This document shows, piece after piece, positions 1 to 9,155 of a stretch of 64,000 nt of DNA. This stretch comes from Massilia timonae CCUG 45783 (GTDB lineage: Bacteria; Pseudomonadota; Gammaproteobacteria; Burkholderiales; Burkholderiaceae_D). The notes beneath the pieces are model-generated. The model saw only the letters and a program-made list of their open reading frames with translations. It did no database searches and was not told the origin of the DNA. The number at the start of each line of letters is the position of its first letter. Position 1 is the stretch's first letter. Position numbers and translations under genes: made by a program. The stretch covers positions 1,984,976-2,048,975 of the forward strand of contig NZ_JH992922.1 of assembly GCF_000315425.1 (NCBI RefSeq). The letters are read 5' to 3'.

Positions 1-387
1 ATCGAAACAAGTTATAGGGAACTGAAGCAGTCAATGATGGGCTCGGAGTTGACTCTGCGCAGCATGACGGTCAGCGGTACCGAGCAGGAAATCTGGGGGG
101 CGATGATCGCTTATAACCTGATTCGCGTTGAGATCGCCAAGGCCGCGCTGGAAGCGAAATGCGAACCGACGAGCATCAGTTTTACTACTGCCCTGATGAC
201 CATCCAGAACGAGTTGATGATGACGGGCCCAGCAACAGCACAAGGGAGGATACCGGAGATGCTTAAGCGCTTACGTGGACGGTTGGTACTTGAACTGAAA
301 GCGCAACGACCCGGACGAAAATTTGACCGCGTCGTTAAGGCAGTAGCTCAACGGTATCCAGAAAAACGGCTATCGAGAAAACCTTAA
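1..387 (+). CDS. IS4-family transposase, C-terminal part (cut by left edge)
   Basis: The frame is open from base 1 to a TAA at 385-387 and gives about 128 residues. It begins IETSYRELKQ and continues with LRS, QEIWG and YNLIR, the pattern of the C-terminal part of IS4-type DDE transposases, where the Glu of the Y-REL-K block is the last catalytic acid. The N-terminal catalytic half lies outside the window, so intactness cannot be judged. There is no start codon inside the window for the full protein; the ATG at 34 is internal. A cluster of 17-bp repeats follows at once. Confidence 0.75.
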   Translation: METSYRELKQSMMGSELTLRSMTVSGTEQEIWGAMIAYNLIRVEIAKAALEAKCEPTSISFTTALMTIQNELMMTGPATAQGRIPEMLKRLRGRLVLELKAQRPGRKFDRVVKAVAQRYPEKRLSRKP

Positions 388-399
388 CTTAGCGGCATT

Positions 400-555
400 A
401 GGGTCAGAGTAGAATTATTTTGCAATTTCTTTTAAAGCGGGCGCTGTGAACATGGCCCGGATAATAGTTGATTGCGAGTTATTGGGAATTAATTCTACTC
501 TGACCCTCATTATCGGGATTGCGGAGAAATTGCTCAACAATTCTACTCTGACCCT
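400..555. repeat. Three copies of a 17-bp repeat, one inverted
   Basis: AGGGTCAGAGTAGAATT at 400-416 recurs as its exact reverse complement at 491-507 and again at 539-555. The first pair can form a long stem around a 74-bp AT-richer spacer; the second and third are direct repeats 48 bp apart. There is no gene between 388 and 554. The last copy ends on the first base of the stop codon of the neighbouring histidine kinase. Termini of an insertion sequence or a REP-like/MITE remnant are both possible. Confidence 0.7.
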
Positions 556-1930
556 CATTGGGAATAGTCAGGTGGGAGGGTGATGGTGGCGGTGAGGCCG
601 GGGGTGTTGTTGGTCAGGGTGAGGGTGCCGCCGTGGGCTTCGACGCAGGAGCGGGCGATGGAGAGGCCGAGGCCGACGCCGCTGCCGCCGGCGCCGCCGT
701 GGCCGTTGTCGCCGCCGGTGTCGCGGCAGCGGGCGCTGTCGAGGCGGGCGAAAGGTTCGAAGACGCGGTCCAGCTCGGCCTCGGGAATGCCGGGGCCGTT
801 GTCGATCACGGCCAGGATCACGTCGCGGTCATCCCCCGGCGCGCTGGCGCACAGCGTGACCTCGGTGCCGTGGCGGATCGCGTTCTCGGCGAGGTTGCCC
901 ACGGCGCGGCGCAGGGCGATCGGGCGGCAGCGGTAGGGCAGCCGGTCCGGGCCGGCGTAGCGGATGCGCTTTCCGGGACGCGCCAGCTCCGCCGCCAGCT
1001 CGCGCATTAGCGCCGCCAGGTCGACGTCCTGCGACGGCTCGCCGACGCAGTCCTCGGCCGCGAAGCGCAAGGTCTGCTCGACCATCAGGCCCATCGTCTC
1101 GAGCGTGCGGATCATCGCCGCGCGCAGCTCGGGGTCGTCGATCAGTTCCACCCGCACGCGCAGGGAGGTGATCGGCGTGCGCAGGTCGTGGCTGATCGCG
1201 GCCAGCATGCGCGTGCGGTCTTCGATGAAGCGCTGCTGGCGCTCGGCCATCGTGTTGAAGGCGACCGTCAGCTCGCGCGCCTCGCGCGGCCCGGTCACCG
1301 GCAGCGGGCCGTCGTGCTCGCCGCGGCTGAAGCGCTCGGCGGCGCGCTCCAGCGCGCGGATCGGACGCAGGATGCGGCCGATGAAGGGCAGCGCCACCAG
1401 CAGTACCGGCAGGGTGCTCACCGGGATCGAGAAGTGCAGCGGACGCCACCAGGGACTGCCGCCGGGCGACTGCTGGTAGCCCACCAGCCAGCGTCCGTCC
1501 GGCAGCTCGACCGAGGCCAGCATGCCGGCCTGCTTGACGCCATCGTCGCCCGGCGCATGGTCGGTCAGCTGCACCCAGCTGCGCGGCGCCGGCGCCGACG
1601 CCGACATGCCGGACAGGCGCTCGGCCAGGGCCTGCGCCTGCTTGCGTTCGGCCTCGTTCATCGCCAGGCTGGTGGAGCTGGCGCCGCTGGCCAGCCAGAA
1701 GCGCGCGCTCGGCGAGCCGATCGCGGCCAGCATCTCTTCTCCCTTGTCCGGCGACAGGCGCAGCGACTGGTAGATCCCGGCCATGCGGTCGAGCATGTAG
1801 CGCGCGGCCAGCGGATGCATGGCGTCCGGGGCCAGCTGGCGCGCCACGATGGCGGCGGCGTGCGCCAGCAGCACGGCCACCAGCAGCGTCGCGACCAGCT
1901 GGCCGCCCATGGTCTTCGGGATCAGGCGCA

Positions 1931-1931
<1 letters not shown>
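555..1931 (-). CDS. OmpR-type system sensor histidine kinase (EnvZ-like)
   Basis: This is a membrane histidine kinase of 458 residues. An N-terminal membrane helix (about residues 10-30) and a second (about 168-187) frame a periplasmic sensor loop of roughly 135 residues. A HAMP segment follows, then the phospho-acceptor His248 in SHDLRTP, the N box NLAENAIRHG, the G box DNGPGIPE and a second glycine box GVGLGLS. The start at 1931 is chosen because its ATG overlaps the TGA of the upstream response regulator (ATGA), so the two are translationally coupled. The signal sensed is unknown. Divergent from an iron uptake operon, which it might co-regulate (inference). The 3' end abuts a repeat copy. 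Confidence 0.9.
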
Positions 1932-2662
<731 letters not shown>

Positions 2663-2677
2663 TGCTGGAATATCAAG

Positions 2678-2697
2678 ACTTGCCACAACTTGACAAA
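2678..2697. promoter_or_regulatory. Tandem 10-bp repeat, possible response-regulator site
   Basis: ACTTGCCACA is followed directly by ACTTGACAAA (8 of 10 identical). OmpR-family regulators typically bind direct repeats spaced 10-11 bp, and this one lies just upstream of the regulator start and about 18 bp from the Fur box. Assignment is by geometry only. Confidence 0.3.
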
Positions 2698-2714
2698 CTT
2701 TCTGGCGGTTAATT

Positions 2715-2733
2715 GCATATGATAATCATTATC
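2715..2733. promoter_or_regulatory. Fur box
   Basis: The core GATAATCATTATC (2721-2733) matches positions 7-19 of the 19-bp Fur consensus exactly; the first six bases match at three positions. It lies in the divergent region 77 bp before the TonB receptor start and 53 bp before the response-regulator start. Iron-loaded Fur should repress the uptake operon here and could also affect the regulator gene. Confidence 0.85.
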
Positions 2734-2809
2734 ATTCACCGCGAACGGGCCTGGCAATAGGTGTTCGCCGTATAAAAGAATTTTGAGCGACAGAGAAAGA
2801 ACGAAGCGT

Positions 2810-4894
2810 ATGCAGCACACGACAACGGCATGGTTCAAACGGACGACCATCGCGGCGGCGCTCCACGGCGCCCTGGCCCTGAGCGCCCACGCCGCACCGG
2901 AAGCACCGGATTTCAACCCGCAAGCCGCCGGCGCGTCCGGCACCGTGCCGACCGTCGTCGTGACCGCCGCCGGCTTCGAGCAGTCGGCCACCGACGCTCC
3001 CGCCAGCATCACCGTGATCACCCGTGAAGACCTGGAAAAGCGTCCGTTTCGCGACCTGACCGACGCGCTGCGCGACGTCCAGGGCGTCACCGTCACCGGC
3101 GTCGCCAACGAACAGGATATCCTGATTCGCGGCCTGCCGGGGCAATACACGCTGATCCTGGTGGACGGCAAGCGCCAGTCGACGCGCGACGCGCGCACCA
3201 ACGGCAACGCCGGCTACGAGCAGAGCTTCATTCCGCCGCTGGAGGCGATCGAGCGCATCGAAGTCGTGCGCGGCCCGATGTCCTCGCTGTATGGCTCCGA
3301 CGCCATGGGCGGCGTGATCAACATCATCACGCGCAAGGTCGCCAAGGCCTGGGGCGGCTCGCTCGGCGTCGACGGCACCCTGCAGGAACACAGCGATTCG
3401 GGCAACTCGACCCAGGGCCAGTTCTTCCTGAACGGTCCGATCGCCAGCAACGTCCTCGGCCTGCAGCTGTGGGGCAAGCAGAACAAGCGCACCGAGGACG
3501 AGATCCTGAACGGCTTCAACGGCGCCAAGGACCGCGACCTGACCGCGCGCCTGGCCTGGACCCCGAACGCCGCCCACGACGTGCTGCTCGAAGCCGGCAA
3601 GAGTGAGCTCAAGCGACACAGCTCGGCGGGTGGCGTGCTGGCGCCGAACGCTGCCAACACCCGCCAGGAACACAGCCGCGACCACTGGTCGCTGTCGCAC
3701 AACGGGCGCTGGGGCTGGGCCACCTCGCAGGTCGCCCTGACCCAGGAAAAAGGCCAGCGCGAGACCTACGCGCAAGACCGCGCCGGCGACTACATCCGCA
3801 ACACGCGCGCGCCGGAAATCAAGAACACGGTGCTGGACGCGAAGCTCAACACCCGCCTGGGCGACCATTTCCTGGTGATCGGCGGCCAGTACAACCGCGG
3901 CGAACTCCTAGACCAGAACCCGGGCCGCCGCACCGGCGTGGACGAGCACTTCAGCATCATCCAGAAGGCGCTGTTCGTCGAAGACGAATGGAGCCTGACC
4001 GACACCCTGGCGCTGACCGCCGGCCTGCGCGCCGACGACCACGAAATCTACGGCAACCACTGGTCGCCGCGCCTGTACGCCGTGTGGCATACCAGCGACG
4101 CGGTGACGATCAAGGGCGGCGTCTCGCGCGGTTTCCGCGCGCCGGAAATCCGCAACATCGCGCCGGGCTATGCCTACACCACCGGCGGCGGCGGCTGCAC
4201 CTATGGCCCGAACGGCACCTGCGGCGTCATCATCGGCGACCCGGACCTGAAGGCCGAGACCAGCACCAGCTACGAGCTGTCCGCCCACTACAACAACAAG
4301 GCCGGCATCCAGGCGAATGCGACGCTGTTCTACACCGACTTCAAGGACAAGGTGGCGAACGCGCTGATCTACAACGACGACGGTTCGATCGCGCGCTGGT
4401 CGGAAGACCCGAACTACCGCCTCTGGTACAGCTACAACATCGACGACGCCACGATCCAGGGCCTGGAACTGGGCCTGACCTGGCAGCCGCTGCGCGCGCT
4501 GTCGTTCAAGTCGAACTACACCTATACCGATTCGGAACAGAAGGGCGGCGCCTACGCCGGCTATGCGCTGACCCGCACCCCGAAGCACCGCGGCACGCTG
4601 CGCGCCGACTGGAACGTCACCGACGCGCTCGACCTGTGGGCCTCGGTCACCTACAACGGCAAGGAGATCAATGCCGCCGCGCGGTCGGGCAGCAATGGCG
4701 TGACCCTGCCCAACGGCGCCAAGGAATACGGCGACTACACGATCGGCGACATCGGCATGACCTATGACTGGAGCCGCAGCGTCGCCATCAAGGCCGCGCT
4801 GTTCAACGTCAGCGACAAGCGCCTGGACGAGCTGACCTACAACACGGTCGGCGACGGTCGCCGCCTGTGGCTCGGGGTGACCACACGCTTCTGA
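2810..4894 (+). CDS. TonB-dependent siderophore receptor
   Basis: A 694-residue outer-membrane receptor, usual size for the FepA/CirA group. It has a signal peptide (about residues 1-29, cut after AHA), then a short segment VPTVVVTAAG resembling a TonB box, a plug domain with ITVITREDLE, ILIRGLPGQYTLILVDGKR and GSDAMGGVINIITR, and a beta-barrel ending in the expected terminal Phe (VTTRF). The start is taken at ATG 2810 because an earlier TTG lacks a ribosome site and would precede the signal peptide. Fur box upstream; the downstream genes form a ferric-siderophore ABC importer, so the ligand is probably a ferric siderophore, likely catecholate, not provable from sequence. Confidence 0.92.
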   Translation: MQHTTTAWFKRTTIAAALHGALALSAHAAPEAPDFNPQAAGASGTVPTVVVTAAGFEQSATDAPASITVITREDLEKRPFRDLTDALRDVQGVTVTGVANEQDILIRGLPGQYTLILVDGKRQSTRDARTNGNAGYEQSFIPPLEAIERIEVVRGPMSSLYGSDAMGGVINIITRKVAKAWGGSLGVDGTLQEHSDSGNSTQGQFFLNGPIASNVLGLQLWGKQNKRTEDEILNGFNGAKDRDLTARLAWTPNAAHDVLLEAGKSELKRHSSAGGVLAPNAANTRQEHSRDHWSLSHNGRWGWATSQVALTQEKGQRETYAQDRAGDYIRNTRAPEIKNTVLDAKLNTRLGDHFLVIGGQYNRGELLDQNPGRRTGVDEHFSIIQKALFVEDEWSLTDTLALTAGLRADDHEIYGNHWSPRLYAVWHTSDAVTIKGGVSRGFRAPEIRNIAPGYAYTTGGGGCTYGPNGTCGVIIGDPDLKAETSTSYELSAHYNNKAGIQANATLFYTDFKDKVANALIYNDDGSIARWSEDPNYRLWYSYNIDDATIQGLELGLTWQPLRALSFKSNYTYTDSEQKGGAYAGYALTRTPKHRGTLRADWNVTDALDLWASVTYNGKEINAAARSGSNGVTLPNGAKEYGDYTIGDIGMTYDWSRSVAIKAALFNVSDKRLDELTYNTVGDGRRLWLGVTTRF

Positions 4895-4943
4895 CCACAC
4901 GCTTTTATATACCCCATTTGTTGAACGAGACAGGAATACCGAC

Positions 4944-5894
4944 ATGACCATCAAGAACATCTTCCAAGGCCGCCGCGCAGTGCTGGCGGTCGGCGCCGCC
5001 CTGGCCTTCGGCGCGCTGCCTGCGCAAGCCCAGAACACCGTGCAGATCAAGCATGCCAGCGGCACCACCGCGGTCCCGGCCAATCCGAAGAAGGTCATCG
5101 TGCTCGACGCCACCACGCTGGACAACCTGTCGGCGCTGGACGTGAATGTCGCCGGCGTGCCGACCATGAGCACCACCGCGCGTCCGCTGCCGCGCCACCT
5201 GGCGCGCTACAACAGCGCCCCCAAGATGGGCACCCTGTTCGAGCCGGACTATGAAAAAATCCACGGCGCCAAGCCCGACCTGATCATCGTCGGCGGCCGT
5301 TCGCAGGCCAAGTACGCGCAGCTGGCCAAGATCGCCCCGACCATCGACCTGACCCCGGACCGCACCAACCTGGTGGCCAGCGCCAAGAATAACGTGAATA
5401 CCCTGGCCGGCCTGTTCGGCAAGCAGGCGCGCGCCAAGGAACTTACCACCAAGCTGGACAGCTCGATCGCCGCCCTGAAGAAGCAGGCCGAAACGGCCGG
5501 CGCCGGCCTGATCGTCCTGACCACCGGCGGCAAGATGAGCGCCTACGGTCCGGGCTCGCGCTTCGGCGTCCTGCACGACACCTTCGGCATCAAGCCGGCG
5601 GTGGCCAAGCTCGACACCTCGAACCACGGCCAGGCGATCTCCTTCGAATTCATCCAGAAGACCAATCCCGACTGGCTGTTCGTGATCGACCGCGACGCCG
5701 CCATCGGCCGCGAAGGCACCGCCGCCGCGAAATTCCTGGACAACGAACTGGTGCGCCAGTCGAACGCCTGGAAGAACAAGCGCGTGGTCTACCTCGATGG
5801 CCTGAACTGGTACACCCTGGGCGGCGCCGGCATCACCGCGCTGCAGGAGAACGTCGACCAGCTGTCGCGCGCACTGAACACCGCGGGACGCTGA
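4944..5894 (+). CDS. Siderophore ABC transporter substrate-binding protein
   Basis: A 316-residue periplasmic protein with a cleavable signal peptide ending near AQA (residues 1-29). The mature part follows the class III (helical-backbone) binding-protein plan: IVLDATTLDNLSALDV near the start, KPDLIIVGGRS in the first lobe, a long linking helix (about 145-185) and a second lobe with KTNPDWLFVIDRDAAIG. These match the FatB/VctP/CeuE/YclQ group that binds catecholate or mixed-type ferric siderophores. It delivers the ligand from the TonB receptor encoded 49 bp upstream to the permease pair downstream. An AGGA sequence precedes the ATG. Confidence 0.88.
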   Translation: MTIKNIFQGRRAVLAVGAALAFGALPAQAQNTVQIKHASGTTAVPANPKKVIVLDATTLDNLSALDVNVAGVPTMSTTARPLPRHLARYNSAPKMGTLFEPDYEKIHGAKPDLIIVGGRSQAKYAQLAKIAPTIDLTPDRTNLVASAKNNVNTLAGLFGKQARAKELTTKLDSSIAALKKQAETAGAGLIVLTTGGKMSAYGPGSRFGVLHDTFGIKPAVAKLDTSNHGQAISFEFIQKTNPDWLFVIDRDAAIGREGTAAAKFLDNELVRQSNAWKNKRVVYLDGLNWYTLGGAGITALQENVDQLSRALNTAGR

Positions 5895-5914
5895 TTGCAA
5901 TGGTTGTAAACAAG

Positions 5915-5931
5915 CCGCCGCTCTGCGGCGG
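5915..5931 (+). other. Intercistronic stem-loop after binding-protein gene
   Basis: CCGCCGC and GCGGCGG pair around a 3-nt loop in the 43-bp gap before the first permease gene. No U-run follows, so it is not a normal terminator. Such hairpins often raise binding-protein yield by protecting the upstream message. Confidence 0.4.
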
Positions 5932-5937
5932 GGCGCC

Positions 5938-6951
5938 ATGATGCGCCAAGCCGGGGGCCACGCCAGCGCGCGTGCCCCTCGTCACATCTCGCACGCCTGG
6001 CTGGCGCTGCCGTTATTACTGACGGCGGCGCTTGTCGCGTTGAGCGTGGCCATCGGCGCCGGCGACTTCAGCTTCGCCGGCCTGCTCGCGGGCACGCAGT
6101 CGACCGACTGGCAACTGCTGGTCGTCAGCCGCCTGCCGCGTACCCTGGCCCTGCTGCTGGCCGGGATGTCCCTCGCCGTGGCGGGCCTCATCATGCAGAT
6201 GCTGGTCCGAAACCGCTTTGTCGAACCGTCCACCGCCGGCACCATCGAGGCCGCCACGCTGGGCGTCCTGGTGCTGGCGCTGCTGGCGCCCGATACCCCG
6301 GTGTTCGGCAAGATGCTGGTGGCGGCCGCCTTCGCGATGGCCGGCACCTTCCTGTTCCTCGGCCTGTTGCGCCGCATCCCCTTGCGCTCACCTTACCTGG
6401 TGCCGCTGGTGGGCCTGATCCTGGGCGGCGTGATCCAGGCGGTGACGACCTTCTTCGCCTTCCGCTACGACATGCTGCAGACCCTGCACGCCTGGACCGT
6501 GGGCGATTTTTCCGGCGTGCTGCGCGGGCGCTACGAGCTGCTGTGGCTCGGCGCGGTGCTGGCCTTCGCCGCCTGGGTCGCGGCCGACCGTTTCACGGTG
6601 GCCGGCATGGGCCAGCAGTTCACCACCAACCTGGGGCTGAACTACAAGCGCCTGACCTTCTATGGCTTGCTCATCGTGTCGGCGATTTCGGCGGTGGTGG
6701 TGGTCACGGCCGGCAGCATTCCCTTCCTGGGCCTGATCGTGCCGAACGTGGTCAGCATCCTGTTCGGCGACAATATGCGCCGCTCGGTGCCCTGGGTCGC
6801 GCTCCTCGGCGGCCTGTTCGTACTGGCCTGCGACATCATTGGCCGCCTGGTCGTGTATCCGTACGAGATCCCGATCGGCACGGTCGTCGGCATCATCGGC
6901 GGCGCGCTGTTCCTGTTCCTGTTGCTGCGAGGTCGTTCACGTGACGCTTGA
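5938..6951 (+). CDS. Siderophore ABC transporter permease (FecCD family)
   Basis: A 337-residue integral inner-membrane protein with many hydrophobic helices. The motif VVSRLPRTLALLLAGMSLAVAG and the later GLIVPNVVSILFGDNMR are typical of BtuC/FecCD permeases, especially the FatD/YclN/CeuB branch. It forms one half of the membrane channel with the next gene product. The first of two adjacent ATG codons (5938, 5941) is used. Its 3' end overlaps the next gene by 11 bp, which suggests coupled translation. Confidence 0.9.
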   Translation: MMRQAGGHASARAPRHISHAWLALPLLLTAALVALSVAIGAGDFSFAGLLAGTQSTDWQLLVVSRLPRTLALLLAGMSLAVAGLIMQMLVRNRFVEPSTAGTIEAATLGVLVLALLAPDTPVFGKMLVAAAFAMAGTFLFLGLLRRIPLRSPYLVPLVGLILGGVIQAVTTFFAFRYDMLQTLHAWTVGDFSGVLRGRYELLWLGAVLAFAAWVAADRFTVAGMGQQFTTNLGLNYKRLTFYGLLIVSAISAVVVVTAGSIPFLGLIVPNVVSILFGDNMRRSVPWVALLGGLFVLACDIIGRLVVYPYEIPIGTVVGIIGGALFLFLLLRGRSRDA

Positions 6952-7900
6952 TATATCCCCCAAAGCGCGCCTGGCCCTGCTCGCAACGCTGGCGCTGTCC
7001 GTCGTCGCCGCCTTCATGCTGATCGGCGCCGGCGGCAACTGGGACTTCGTGTTGCCGTTCCGCGGCGCCAAGCTGGCCGCCATGCTGCTGGTGGCGTATG
7101 CGATCGCGGTCTCGTCCGTGCTGTTCCAGACGATCACCCACAACCGCATCCTGACGCCGTCGATCATGGGTTTCGACGCCCTCTACCTGTTGATCCAGGC
7201 CACGATCATCTTCAGCCTCGGCCTCGATCCGCTCACGGAGACGGGCAACCCGAACCTGCGCTTCGCGATCGAGGTGGTGCTGATGACGGGCTTCGCCTGC
7301 CTGCTGTTCCGGGCGCTGTTCAACGGCGCCGCGCACAGCCTGCACCTGATGCTGCTGGCCGGCATCGTGTTCGGACTCCTGTTCCGCAGCCTGTCGAGCT
7401 TCGTGATGCGCCTGATCGATCCCAACGAGTTCATGGTGCTGCAAGACCGCATGTTCGCGTCCTTCAATACGATCCAGACGGGCCTCTTGTGGGTGGCGGC
7501 GGTCGCCATCGGCCTGGCCTCGCTGCTGGCCTGGCGCCTGCGCCACCAGTACGACGTGTTGACGCTGGGCCGCGAGATCGCGGTCAACCTCGGCATCGAT
7601 TACCGGCGCACGGTGATGCTGACGCTGGCCCTGATCGCGGTGATGGTGTCGGTGTCGACCGCCCTGGTCGGCCCGGTCACCTTCTTCGGCCTGTTGGTGA
7701 GCAACCTGGCCTATGTGACGGCCGGCTCCGGCAAGCACCGCTACCTGCTGCCGATGGCGGTGCTGTGGGGCGTGGTGTTCCTGGTCGGCGGCCAGGTGCT
7801 GCTCGAGCGCGTGCTCGAACTGAACGCCACCGTCAGCGTCGTCATCGAGTTCGTGGGCGGCCTGCTGTTCCTGTTCCTGATCACCCGTAGAAAGTCCTAG
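6941..7900 (+). CDS. Siderophore ABC transporter permease, second subunit
   Basis: A 319-residue FecCD-type permease of the FatC/YclO/CeuC branch. It has hydrophobic helices throughout, FQTITHNRILTPSIMGFDALY near residues 65-85 and VGPVTFFGLLVSNLAY near 240-255, the region that contacts the ATPase. The GTG at 6941 is chosen as start: it gives a normal N-terminus (VTLDISPKARLALL) and overlaps the preceding stop by 11 bp. An open frame further upstream is the antiphase reading of the first permease. Confidence 0.88.
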   Translation: MTLDISPKARLALLATLALSVVAAFMLIGAGGNWDFVLPFRGAKLAAMLLVAYAIAVSSVLFQTITHNRILTPSIMGFDALYLLIQATIIFSLGLDPLTETGNPNLRFAIEVVLMTGFACLLFRALFNGAAHSLHLMLLAGIVFGLLFRSLSSFVMRLIDPNEFMVLQDRMFASFNTIQTGLLWVAAVAIGLASLLAWRLRHQYDVLTLGREIAVNLGIDYRRTVMLTLALIAVMVSVSTALVGPVTFFGLLVSNLAYVTAGSGKHRYLLPMAVLWGVVFLVGGQVLLERVLELNATVSVVIEFVGGLLFLFLITRRKS

Positions 7901-8656
7901 ATGATCGAGATTTCCCATATCAGCAAGCGTTATGCCGACACCGTGGTCGTCGACGACGTGACGCTCACCCTGCCGGCCGGCGGCGTCACCGCCATCATCG
8001 GCCCCAACGGCGCCGGCAAGTCGACCGTGCTGTCGATGATCAGCCGCCTGCTGCCGATGAGCGCGGGCCGGGTGCTGGTCGACGGCATCGACGTGGTCAA
8101 GGGCGATAGCAAGGAACTGGCGAAACGCCTGGCCATCCTGCGCCAGGACAACCACCTGCCGATGCGCCTGACGGTGCGCGACCTGGTCGCCTTCGGCCGC
8201 TATCCGCACACGCAGGGCCGGCCGACGGTCGAGGATGCGGCTCACGTCGAACGCGCGCTCGGCTACCTGGGCCTGGAAGCGCTGGCCGACCGCTACCTCG
8301 ACCAGCTCTCGGGCGGCCAGCGCCAGCGCGCCTTCGTGGCCATGGTGCTGTGCCAGGACACCGACTACGTGCTGCTCGACGAGCCGCTCAACAACCTCGA
8401 CATGCGCCACGCGGTCGACATGATGGGGCTGCTGCGCCGCACCTCGCGCGAACTGGGCAAGACCGTGATCCTGGTCCTGCACGACATCAACTTCGCGTCC
8501 TGCTACGCCGACCGCATCGTCGCCATGCGCGGCGGGAAGGTGGCCTACCACGGCACGCCGCAAGAGCTGATCCGGCCCGAGGTGCTGCGCGACCTGTACC
8601 AGCTCGACATCCGGGTGCACGAGGTCGACGGCCAGCGCATCTGCGTTTATTACTAA
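7901..8656 (+). CDS. Siderophore ABC transporter ATP-binding protein
   Basis: A 251-residue ATPase that powers the importer. Walker A GPNGAGKST at residues 34-42, Q-loop near RQDN (81-84), signature LSGGQ at 136-140, Walker B YVLLDE at 156-161 and the switch His in LVLHDINFA. It matches the FatE/YclP/CeuD/FepC group. The ATG follows the preceding stop codon with no gap, so it is co-translated with the permease. It completes the receptor-binding protein-permease-permease-ATPase set. Confidence 0.93.
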   Translation: MIEISHISKRYADTVVVDDVTLTLPAGGVTAIIGPNGAGKSTVLSMISRLLPMSAGRVLVDGIDVVKGDSKELAKRLAILRQDNHLPMRLTVRDLVAFGRYPHTQGRPTVEDAAHVERALGYLGLEALADRYLDQLSGGQRQRAFVAMVLCQDTDYVLLDEPLNNLDMRHAVDMMGLLRRTSRELGKTVILVLHDINFASCYADRIVAMRGGKVAYHGTPQELIRPEVLRDLYQLDIRVHEVDGQRICVYY

Positions 8657-8678
8657 TGAGTTACTGACGAGGACGGCT

Positions 8679-9101
8679 ATGGAACGCTGGGTGGTGTACG
8701 CCTTCCTGTCGATGCTGTTCGCCGGCGTGACGGCCGTCATCGCCAAGCCTGGCCTCACCGGCATCTCGGGCGACCTTGGCATGGCGGTGCGCACCTGCTT
8801 CGTGTTCGTGTTCGTGCTGCTGTTCGCGGCCGCCGTGGTGCCGGCGCGCGAGCTGCAGGCGCTCACCCCGGCCAATATCGCCTGGCTGGCAGGTTCGGCG
8901 GTGGCCACCGCGCTGTCGTGGATTTTCTACTATAAGGCGATCAAGGAAGGGCAGGTGTCCACCGTCGCCCTGATCGACAAGGGCAGCGTCGTGATCGCGA
9001 TGGTGCTGGGCTGGCTGTTCCTGCAAGAGGCGCTCACCCCGGCCAAGCTGGCCGGCTGCGGGCTGATCGTCGCCGGCCTGCTCGTGATCGCGCGCGGATG
9101 A
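8679..9101 (+). CDS. EamA-family small multidrug/metabolite transporter, half size
   Basis: A 140-residue membrane protein with about five hydrophobic segments: one EamA (DMT) repeat instead of the usual two. Typical residues are GVTAVIAKPGL near the start and the conserved block STVALIDKGSVVIAMVLGW followed by FLQEALT. Half-size proteins of this type are thought to work as dimers. It starts 22 bp after the ATPase gene and could be co-transcribed with the siderophore operon; a link to siderophore export or other metabolites is only a guess. Confidence 0.8.
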   Translation: MERWVVYAFLSMLFAGVTAVIAKPGLTGISGDLGMAVRTCFVFVFVLLFAAAVVPARELQALTPANIAWLAGSAVATALSWIFYYKAIKEGQVSTVALIDKGSVVIAMVLGWLFLQEALTPAKLAGCGLIVAGLLVIARG

Positions 9102-9155
9102 GCGAACGCCATCTGCTACACTCGGCCGATCGTATCCCTTGATGACCGTGCCGCG

